This document shows, in pieces, positions 1 through 4,994 of a DNA stretch of 6,040 nt; within the stretch, counting starts at the first letter, position 1, and every line of letters starts with the position of its first letter. The notes under the pieces are model-generated. The model saw nothing but the letters and a program-made list of their open reading frames with translations. It was not told the DNA's origin and did no database searches. A program made the position numbers and the translations under genes. Source of the DNA: a bacterium (GTDB lineage: Bacteria; SZUA-182; SZUA-191); NCBI GenBank assembly GCA_003230535.1, contig QIEW01000238.1, positions 1 through 6,040 of the forward strand. Direction: 5' to 3'.

Positions 1-131
1 TGGCAAGACATTGTAGGCAATAAATATGGTTTTGTAAAAATTTAATCACTTAATTTACAGGGAGTTACTAACCCGCTAAATCAAACTTCCGCTTAAAGCA
101 TATATAATCATGAATTAAATGTCAATTAAAC

Positions 132-172
132 AACTTAGCGCTTATGGGGGCTAGGGGCATAAGCGTTAACTT
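132..172. repeat. 15-bp imperfect inverted repeat with G-rich centre
   Basis: The left arm (132-146, aacttagcgcttatg) and the right arm (158-172, cataagcgttaactt) are complementary at 13 of 15 positions. They flank an 11-base centre made of two G4 runs around cta. The element lies just upstream of the transposase promoter, so the right arm may belong to the left end of the insertion sequence, with the left arm as a relic of an opposite end. That assignment is inference, because no matching right-hand terminus is visible downstream of the pseudogene. The 131 bases before it hold no recognisable gene. Confidence 0.6.
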
Positions 173-177
173 AGCAG

Positions 178-205
178 TTGACATTTTTTTGATATTTGCT
201 AATAT
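178..205 (+). promoter_or_regulatory. sigma70-type promoter of the transposase remnant
   Basis: A consensus -35 box TTGACA (178-183) is followed after 16 bp by TAATAT (200-205), a near-consensus -10 box. Transcription would start at about 211-213, just before the Shine-Dalgarno AAGGAGG (215-221) and the ATG at 229. It is the best promoter match I see in the window, and it now drives only a broken transposase frame. Confidence 0.65.
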
Positions 206-230
206 CGTTACTATAAGGAGGTAACGATAT
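202..230 (+). promoter_or_regulatory. perfect inverted repeat enclosing the transposase ribosome binding site
   Basis: The 10-base arm atatcgttac (202-211) is exactly complementary to gtaacgatat (221-230). Most of the Shine-Dalgarno lies in the 9-base loop, and the right arm runs into the first two bases of the ATG. The left arm overlaps the -10 box, so an mRNA started at the native promoter would lack most of it and could not fold. A transcript entering from outside would carry both arms and could block initiation. This geometry matches the known protection of IS10/IS50-type elements against read-through expression. An operator for a DNA-binding repressor is the alternative reading. Confidence 0.6.
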
Positions 231-1002
231 GGATATTATAAAGGGGATAGCGGCAGGAGGAGAGGAGTGGCAAACACTATTAACTTTTATGCCTGAAGGT
301 GGCAGGAAAAGGCTAAAGAATTAGGGGCATTGGAGCGAAATCGGAATTTTGCCGGGCCGGAGCCGTTATTGCGAACTTTGATGATTCATTTGGTGGATGG
401 AAGCATGGTAAGTGAGCCCGGCAGCACGGGGTCGGACTGGCGGCTGCATTATTCGATTAATTTGTTGACGTTACACTGTGACAAGGTGAAAGTCACCAGA
501 CCAAAGGTAGGCGAGTCATTGAAGAATTTTCAGGTACAATCCGGGGACGTATTGATGGCCGATCGGGGATATGCTCATGCTGGGGGAGTAGAGCATGTGA
601 CGGACGGCTGGAGGTTATGTTTTAATCCGGATTAATTTAGCTGCCCTGCCGCTCTTTGACAGGGACGGGCAGAAATTCCCCTGCTTGTTGAATTTGCGTT
701 GCCTACAGTTGGGGCGAACCGGTGACTGGGAGGTGGCGGTTAAGGGAGAAAAAGGCTTAATTTTGGGTCGGGTGTGCGCCGTCAAGAAGAGCCCGGCAGC
801 TGCCCAAAAAGCGCGGCAAGCCGTATTGAGAGCATCTGAGGTGGACTGGATTGTCAAGACCAAATTTACACTTTTTTTAGGTGCATTGGTTGGCAAATGT
901 TTTGCTGAAAAAGGGAGCCTGAAGGAGCGCCAAGTGCGATTGATGTTACTATCCTTCTTCCGGCGGCAAAAATCATTTGCTTGCTCCCTCGCGGCCTGTT
1001 AA
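229..1002 (+). pseudogene. decayed IS4-type transposase, frameshifted and internally deleted
   Basis: This is the remnant of a DDE transposase. The ATG at 229 has a strong Shine-Dalgarno and encodes 31 residues ending in TAG (322-324). The expected N-terminal continuation (WQEKAKELGALERNRNF, then PEPLLRTLMIHLVDG) sits in another frame from position 300, so one base appears to be lost in a former PEGW motif near 298-300. At about 393-405 the N-terminal LIHLxDG motif runs directly into the catalytic DGS-VSEPGSTGSDW block. This implies an internal deletion of several tens of codons. The second catalytic Asp is in DVLMADRGYAH (about 547-580). Near 610 the frame shifts again and continues as YVLIRINLAALPLFDRDGQK, then AVKGEKG and AVKKSPAAAQKARQ. 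The C-terminal Y-R-RWQ-E region survives only as scraps (FRC..WQ, 868-889, followed by a stop). The element is non-functional. Family membership rests on remembered motifs of IS4-like transposases. Confidence 0.85.
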
Positions 1003-1016
1003 TTTAAGCCCGTCTT

Positions 1017-1180
1017 ACCCGGATTATTCATAAATACAAGGCAAACAGTGATGATGTTATTTGAATATAGCTGCTTACAAAATAACGGTCAAAAACAAAA
1101 TGGCTCATACAAATCACCGAAAACTCCCGCTATGGAAGCGACCAGCTCCGAGCGTGTTATAAATCCCGAATTATTCGGGT
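1017..1180. repeat. possible MITE bounded by 13-bp imperfect inverted ends
   Basis: The left end acccggattattc (1017-1029) and the reverse complement of the right end (1168-1180) agree at 11 of 13 positions and define a 164-bp non-coding block. The right end also forms its own small hairpin, cccgaa-tta-ttcggg (1165-1179). The ends could be insertion-sequence termini, but no target duplication is clear, and the left end lies only 15 bases after the transposase pseudogene, so it could instead belong to that element. Confidence 0.35.
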
Positions 1181-1202
1181 TACCGGCGGTTATTGCTGTC
1201 TG

Positions 1203-1361
1203 ATACCAAGTTGACATCAAACATATAGATATCATTTAGATGTTTCGGCCTGTCTCAGGCCGAAACTACTAAAGGGGGCGCGCTACCCTTGACACTTTCG
1301 GCTTGAGGACAAGCCGAAAGATCAAAGATAATGAGTTTATACTTTGAATGCAACTTAGTCT
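1203..1361. repeat. two-hairpin repeat element, copy 1
   Basis: The left arm ataccaagttgacatc (1203-1218), followed by aaacat, matches copy 2 (1919-1940) at 20 of 22 positions. A degenerate inverted right arm lies at 1346-1361 (12 of 16 against copy 2). Inside are two perfect hairpins: A, with a 10-bp stem TTTCGGCCTG (1243-1252/1256-1265) and loop tct, and B, with an 11-bp stem CTTTCGGCTTG (1295-1305/1310-1320) and loop agga. The stems of A and B differ by one base pair, exchanged on both arms, plus one extra outer pair in B. There is no T-run after either hairpin, so they are not ordinary terminators. Confidence 0.7.
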
Positions 1362-1418
1362 GAGAACATAATGGCGCTGCTAATACACCATTTTGTAAAT
1401 AACTGGGTTTATAAAGTT

Positions 1419-1513
1419 TGTCATTCCTGGCTTGACCAGGAATCCAGACTGATAAAAAACCCTATGGATTACTGCTGGAGTTTATCCCCGCGAAAGCGGG
1501 GGCAGGAATGACA
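1419..1513. repeat. 95-bp compound inverted repeat of the gtcattcctg type
   Basis: The outer arms tgtcattcctg (1419-1429) and caggaatgaca (1503-1513) are perfectly complementary over 11 bases. Each end also folds on its own. The left forms attcctgg-cttga-ccaggaat (1423-1443). The right forms ccccgc-gaaa-gcgggg (1486-1501) with a GNRA-like tetraloop. Sequences of the form gtcattccNg...caggaatgac are familiar as dispersed, probably transposase-mobilised repeats in many proteobacterial genomes. Assignment to that group is from memory, not a search. The element lies upstream of ybaB without touching it. Confidence 0.7.
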
Positions 1514-1601
1514 AGATAATGCAGGATAAACCTAAAAACTTACGAAACGCTGTGCTAGTCCGGTGGGCGGCCTCTGCTGGCAGCGCTATCAGGGAGGAAA
1601 G

Positions 1602-1907
1602 ATGAAGAACATAGCTGGTATGATGAAGAAGGCCAAGCAACTTCAAGACAAGATAGCAAAAATTCAAGAGGAAGTGGGGCAGAAAACCGTCGAGGCTTCC
1701 GCTGGAGGGGGAGTGGTCACCGCAGTAGTGAATGGACAGTTGAAGCTCCTGGAGGTGAAGATAGCCCCGGAAGCTGTCGAAGACTTGGAGATGCTGCAAG
1801 ATATGATTGTAGCGGCGGTGGGAAAAGCCCAGGATGACGCCAAACAGATGATGGACGACGCTATGGGCAGTGTGACGGGCAATTTGGGCCTGCCGGGGAT
1901 GTTTTAG
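1602..1907 (+). CDS. ybaB: YbaB/EbfC family nucleoid-associated protein
   Basis: This small DNA-binding protein of 101 residues is within the usual family length of about 100-110. Homologues form dimers that bind and bridge DNA in the nucleoid, and the gene typically sits between dnaX and recR. The start at 1602 is chosen because AGGGAGG (1591-1597) lies just upstream and the product begins in the family manner, MKNIAGMMKKAKQLQDKIAKIQEE. A GTG start at 1563 would only add a non-conserved leader. Recognisable parts are the amphipathic, coiled-coil-like N-terminal helix (residues 4-27), the central strand region ASAGGGVVTAVVNGQLKLLEV (about 34-54) with the family's G-G---V-VNG pattern, the acidic helix with LEMLQDMIVAAVGKAQDDAK (about 64-83), and a Gly/Met-rich tail (GLPGMF). 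No dnaX precedes and no recR follows it. Both flanks are repeats, which suggests rearrangement. Confidence 0.93.
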   Translation: MKNIAGMMKKAKQLQDKIAKIQEEVGQKTVEASAGGGVVTAVVNGQLKLLEVKIAPEAVEDLEMLQDMIVAAVGKAQDDAKQMMDDAMGSVTGNLGLPGMF

Positions 1908-1918
1908 GGAAACCTCTA

Positions 1919-2073
1919 ATACCAAGTTTCCATCAAACATGAAAGATTTGCGTCAGGAGGTAACTCCTGACGCCACCACAACTTACTGTAAACCATAAAT
2001 ATAGTTATAAAGTGCTTAAAGTGCTGTCAGGTGTTACCACCTGACAGTTAACCATCTGATGGCAACTTGGTAT
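1919..2073. repeat. two-hairpin repeat element, copy 2
   Basis: The left arm ataccaagtttccatc (1919-1934) and inverted right arm gatggcaacttggtat (2058-2073) are complementary at 14 of 16 positions. The 155-bp length is close to the 159 bp of copy 1. Hairpin A is GCGTCAGGAG-gtaa-CTCCTGACGC (1950-1973). Hairpin B is CTGTCAGGTG-ttac-CACCTGACAG (2024-2047). Both have perfect 10-bp stems, share the GTCAGG core, and differ only by compensated base pairs. The stem sequences have nothing in common with those of copy 1, although the arms are conserved. The element fills nearly all the space between ybaB and the DUF370 gene. Confidence 0.78.
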
Positions 2074-2079
2074 AAGTCA

Positions 2080-2349
2080 ATGAAACTTATAAACATCGGT
2101 TTCGGCAATGTAGTCGTAGCTTCGCGGGTGGTGGCTATTCTGACGCCGGTTTCATCACCGATGAAACGTTTTAAAAATGGAGCTCGGGAAAACGGCAAGT
2201 TAGTGGACGCTACCCATGGCCGTAAAACACGCGCCATTATTATCACCGATAGCGACCATGTGATCCTCTCCGCCGTGCAGCCGGAGACCATCACTCAGCG
2301 CTTTCCCCAGGAAGACTTCCCTCTAAAAGCAGTGGAAGAGGATAGATAA
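2080..2349 (+). CDS. remA: RemA-like DUF370 DNA-binding regulator
   Basis: This 89-residue protein belongs to the DUF370/RemA family, whose Bacillus member is a DNA-binding regulator of extracellular-matrix and osmoprotection genes. Its role outside Firmicutes is less clear. The whole protein is family core: KLINIGFGN (2-10), the conserved [16 protein letters not shown] segment (15-30), [26 protein letters not shown] (about 39-64) and [12 protein letters not shown], with a short acidic tail. The start at 2080 gives the family-typical [10 protein letters not shown]. An in-frame ATG at 2059 would add MATWYKS, encoded by the right arm of the preceding repeat, and is judged less likely. Neither start has a convincing Shine-Dalgarno. 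The gene stands before gmk, the arrangement known in Firmicutes and common in other phyla, but the yicC-type gene often found upstream is absent here. Confidence 0.9.
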   Translation: MKLINIGFGNVVVASRVVAILTPVSSPMKRFKNGARENGKLVDATHGRKTRAIIITDSDHVILSAVQPETITQRFPQEDFPLKAVEEDR

Positions 2350-2453
2350 AGAGCCGCCGCCAAAGAAAGCCGTCATTGCCAAATACTCGCGCAAAGATAA
2401 CCTGTGAAGCAAGCCTGCCATTTATAGCCATTATTGAGAGAATCTGAGCCAAT

Positions 2454-3080
2454 TTGAATAATAAAGAGCATCAGCCGTCATTAGATCAACTTATTGATCA
2501 GCTTGTATCCCGGCCGCGCAAAGGTTGTCTCTTTGTACTTTCCGGACCTTCCGGAGTGGGTAAGACCAGTTTGTGTCACCGGGCGGTAGCTCAACTGTCC
2601 AACCTTCGCTATTCCATCTCGCATACTACCAGACCCCGCCGGCCGCAAGAAGTGGATGAGCGGGATTACTTCTTCATCTCCCAGGATCAATTCCGGCAGA
2701 TGAAGCAGCAGGGGGATTTTTTAGAGTGGGCCGAAGTTCACCGGAATTTTTACGGCACCTCCCGTAAGTTTATCGAGGAGGTTACCTCGCAGGGGGAGGA
2801 TGTGACCTTGGCGATTGATGTGCAAGGGGCGGCTCAAATCCGAGCCAACACCAAAAACAGTGTGCTCGTCTTTGTGCTGCCGCCGTCCCTGGAACAGTTG
2901 GAACAGCGTCTTCTCAACCGCGCATCAGATACGCCTGAGACCATCCGGCTGCGCCTGGAGAATGCCTACGCCGAGGTCAACCGCTACCGGGAATATGACT
3001 ACCTCCTGATCAATGACAACCTGGATCAGGCTGTAGCCGATCTTAGTTCCATTATCCGGGCTGAACGCTGCCGGAGATAA
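2454..3080 (+). CDS. gmk: guanylate kinase
   Basis: This cytosolic enzyme phosphorylates GMP to GDP with ATP, an essential step in GTP and dGTP supply. Its 208 residues match the family length (E. coli about 207). The P-loop GPSGVGKT is at residues 31-38. The GMP-binding set follows: SISHTTRPRR (54-63), Tyr72 in DYFF, Glu91 in FLEWAEVH, and YGTS (100-103). IDVQGAAQIR (121-130) is the conserved strand and loop. The lid/C-terminal part has LRLENAYAEVNRYREYDYLLINDNL, ending in IIRAERCRR. Translation must start at TTG 2454, because an in-frame TGA (2445-2447) lies just upstream and no other ATG, GTG or TTG precedes the P-loop. The only Shine-Dalgarno-like sequence is a distant GAGAG at 2436-2440. 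The roughly 20-residue extension before the core is slightly longer than usual. rpoZ, often the next gene, is missing. Confidence 0.96.
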   Translation: MNNKEHQPSLDQLIDQLVSRPRKGCLFVLSGPSGVGKTSLCHRAVAQLSNLRYSISHTTRPRRPQEVDERDYFFISQDQFRQMKQQGDFLEWAEVHRNFYGTSRKFIEEVTSQGEDVTLAIDVQGAAQIRANTKNSVLVFVLPPSLEQLEQRLLNRASDTPETIRLRLENAYAEVNRYREYDYLLINDNLDQAVADLSSIIRAERCRR

Positions 3081-3154
3081 AACACACCAATAGCAGATCA
3101 ACTTTATGTATTTGTGAACCGCATTTTATCGAAAGGGAGAAACAATAAATAACG

Positions 3155-4309
3155 ATGTTCACTAAAGTATCAGCAATACCACCCTATTTATTTGCCCGCT
3201 TAGATGAACTAAAGGAAGAGGTACAAAGATCGGGAGCGGACGTTATTGATCTGGGTATTGGGGATCCTGATTTGCCGACCCCTAAATCTATTATTGATGT
3301 GCTGCAAAGGGAGGCCCATTCACCTGAGAACCATCGCTATCCTTCATACAAGGGGATGTTGGCTTATCGGCGGGCGGTGGCCGGTTGGTATCAGAAACGG
3401 TTTGGGGTAAATCTGGACCCGGAGCGGTCGGTCCTGGCCCTCATCGGCTCCAAGGAGGGGATTGCCCATCTTCCGTTGGCATTCGTAAACCCCGGGGACG
3501 TGGTTTTGATGCCCAGTCCCGCCTATCCGGTATATTTTGCCTCCACGGCGCTGGCCGGCGGTTCCCCCTATATTATGCCTCTGCTCCGGGAGAACGGATT
3601 TAAGCCCGACCTTTCCGCTATCAAGCCGGAGATATTGCATAAGGCGAGGATTATGTTCCTCAACTACCCCAATAATCCTACCGCGGCGGTAGCCGATATT
3701 GAGTTTTTCAGACAAGCGATAGAATTAGCCCAAAAATACAATTTTATTATCGCCCATGACGCGGCCTACTCCGAGATTGCCTATGACGGTTTTAAGCCGC
3801 TGAGTATTATGGAGGTTGAGGGAGCGGATCAGGTGGCGGTAGAGTTTCATTCCCTTTCAAAGACCTTTAATATGACCGGCTGGAGAATTGGCTCGGCGGT
3901 GGGAAATCCGGAAATAATATCCGGTTTGGGGAGCATCAAGACTAATGTTGACTCCGGTGTGTTCCAGGCAATCCAATACGCCGGAATAGAAGCGCTGACT
4001 AACCAGCTTCCAAAGATCGAGGAGCATAACAGGATCTACCGGGAACGGAGGGATGTCCTGGTGGAAGGACTTCGGAGGCTTGGTTTTAGAACGGATAAAC
4101 CTAAAGCCGCCTTCTATATCTGGATGGAGGCGCCGAGGGAGTATACCTCCTCTCAGCTTACGGAGCGCTTTCTGAAAAAGGCGCATGTGCTGACGACCCC
4201 TGGAGCGGGCTTTGGCCGGTACGGCGAGGGCTATATTCGCTTTGCGCTCACGGTGGATGTGCCTCGACTTAGAGAAGCCCTCCGGCGGATAGAAACTATA
4301 TGGCCATAG
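3155..4309 (+). CDS. dapL: LL-diaminopimelate aminotransferase (DapL type)
   Basis: This PLP-dependent class I/II aminotransferase of 384 residues most likely converts tetrahydrodipicolinate and glutamate to LL-diaminopimelate. That one-step route to lysine and peptidoglycan bypasses the DapD/DapC/DapE steps. Visible landmarks are IDLGIGDPDLPTP (31-43), RYPSYKG (61-67), the cofactor-phosphate region IGSKEGIAHL (97-106), NYPNNPT (170-176), HDAAYSEIAYDG (201-212) with the Asp and Tyr that hold the pyridine ring, the Schiff-base lysine K236 in SLSKTFNMTGWRIG, and the substrate-carboxylate arginine R362 in YIRFAL. The IPPYLFARLDELK N-terminus and HDAAYSEIAYDGFKP are typical of bacterial DapL. A related alanine/aspartate aminotransferase cannot be excluded from sequence alone. 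AAGGGAG (3133-3139) is upstream, about 15 bases from the ATG, which is long spacing. The 3' end overlaps folK by 10 bases, indicating one transcript. Confidence 0.85.
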   Translation: MFTKVSAIPPYLFARLDELKEEVQRSGADVIDLGIGDPDLPTPKSIIDVLQREAHSPENHRYPSYKGMLAYRRAVAGWYQKRFGVNLDPERSVLALIGSKEGIAHLPLAFVNPGDVVLMPSPAYPVYFASTALAGGSPYIMPLLRENGFKPDLSAIKPEILHKARIMFLNYPNNPTAAVADIEFFRQAIELAQKYNFIIAHDAAYSEIAYDGFKPLSIMEVEGADQVAVEFHSLSKTFNMTGWRIGSAVGNPEIISGLGSIKTNVDSGVFQAIQYAGIEALTNQLPKIEEHNRIYRERRDVLVEGLRRLGFRTDKPKAAFYIWMEAPREYTSSQLTERFLKKAHVLTTPGAGFGRYGEGYIRFALTVDVPRLREALRRIETIWP

Positions 4310-4782
4310 CTTATATTGGTTTAGGGGCCAATTTGGGTGATAGGGTTTCTAGCTGTCGAAAGGCGCTGGAGCTTTTATCATCGCCGGAGATCAGCGTTTT
4401 AGCCGTCTCCTCTTTCTATCGCACTCCACCGGTCGGGTGTATAAATCAACCGGAATTTGTTAATGCAGCCGCTAAATTACAGACCGCTCTCAGTCCACAG
4501 GAATTAGTAACAGTTATGCAGACGGTAGAGGGGAACTTAGGGAAAAAGGTTGCTTTTCGATGGGGGCCGAGAGTCATAGATTTAGATCTGTTGCTTTATG
4601 ACAACTTAGCGCTTAGGGTGGATGATTTGGAAATTCCTCATCCCAGACTACATGAGCGGGCTTTTGTGCTGACGCCGTTGGCGGAGTTGGACCCGGAGGT
4701 GCGGCATCCTCGTTTGGGGCTTACTGCCGGAGAGCTACTCTCCAGATTGCCTACATCTACTTTCCCGAAGGTTTTCTCATGA
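4300..4782 (+). CDS. folK: 6-hydroxymethyl-7,8-dihydropterin pyrophosphokinase (HPPK)
   Basis: This enzyme transfers pyrophosphate from ATP to 6-hydroxymethyl-7,8-dihydropterin, the step before dihydropteroate synthase in folate synthesis. It is 160 residues, the normal size for a single-domain HPPK (E. coli 159). It begins with the family strand and loop AYIGLGANLGDR (4-15). SSFYRTPPVG (37-46) and QPEFVNAAAKL (50-60) form the pterin pocket. RWGPRVIDLDLLLY (87-100) carries the arginines and the two magnesium-binding aspartates D94 and D96. IPHPRLHERAFVLTPLAELDP (112-132) is the C-terminal signature. The ATG lies inside the last codons of dapL (overlap 4300-4309) without a good Shine-Dalgarno of its own, so translation is probably coupled to dapL. 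Neither folP nor folB is adjacent. Pairing with dapL is likely operon convenience rather than a shared pathway. Confidence 0.96.
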   Translation: MAIAYIGLGANLGDRVSSCRKALELLSSPEISVLAVSSFYRTPPVGCINQPEFVNAAAKLQTALSPQELVTVMQTVEGNLGKKVAFRWGPRVIDLDLLLYDNLALRVDDLEIPHPRLHERAFVLTPLAELDPEVRHPRLGLTAGELLSRLPTSTFPKVFS

Positions 4783-4822
4783 ACCCCAGATTATTCCCCT
4801 CTGTATTAATTATTACCTGCTT

Positions 4823-4934
4823 GATGGAAACTTAGCATATAGGTACCTGCCCTTGGGGACAGGTGATGACCACTCCCGCCTCCGACAGACTAAAATCGGC
4901 CGGGGTCAACTTGGTAGAGGGGTGTTTACCTCTA
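4823..4934. repeat. fragments of the two-hairpin repeat family after folK
   Basis: Two right-arm-like sequences occur in direct orientation. The first is gatggaaacttagcat (4823-4838; 13 of 16 against the copy 2 right arm). The second is gtcaacttggta (4905-4916; identical to the reverse complement of the copy 1 left arm core). A hairpin acctgccc-ttgg-ggacaggt (4845-4864, one mismatch) follows the first. A weaker one, tagagg...cctcta (4915-4934), overlaps the second. The pattern fits two partial or decayed copies rather than one intact element. The rest of 4783-4994 shows no gene and no clear terminator for the upstream operon. Confidence 0.5.
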
Positions 4935-4994
4935 ACAGGGGTTTAATTAAAACCGGAAGCGTTGTTTAAAGTTACCGTAATCCGCACTAATACA

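Larger units (their letters stand above)
1003..1601. other. gene-free stretch filled with repeat elements
   Basis: No credible reading frame is visible on either strand. The stretch holds three separate inverted-repeat elements (1017-1180, 1203-1361, 1419-1513) with short spacers, and then the leader of ybaB. The bases between the elements show no tRNA, riboswitch or promoter that I can recognise. The run directly before ybaB (1550-1590) is GC-rich and can fold weakly. The adjacent insertion-sequence remnant suggests a region that accumulates mobile DNA. Confidence 0.6.

Noticed and set aside
685-1002. Independent 105-residue gene
   Set aside because: Its N-terminal part continues the transposase (VKGEKG, AVKKSPAAAQKARQ), so it is a fragment of the pseudogene and not a gene of its own.
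1243-1320. Intrinsic terminators
   Set aside because: Both hairpins are strong but neither is followed by a run of T. No intact gene ends just upstream.
1482-1940. Long reverse-strand open frame over ybaB and its leader
   Set aside because: It runs antisense to a clearly recognised ybaB and through repeat elements, has no recognisable motif, and is explained by codon usage of the gene opposite.
1950-1973. Terminator for ybaB
   Set aside because: The hairpin is well placed after the stop codon but lacks a T-tract, and it belongs to the repeat element, so an insertion explains it better.
1203-2073. CRISPR array or integron attC sites
   Set aside because: There are only two full copies about 700 bases apart, with no regular spacers. 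The arms do not carry the paired core-site boxes of attC, and no integrase or cas gene is present.
3344-4186. Reverse-strand and alternate-frame open frames inside dapL
   Set aside because: They lie within a well-conserved aminotransferase and show no family motifs or ribosome binding sites.
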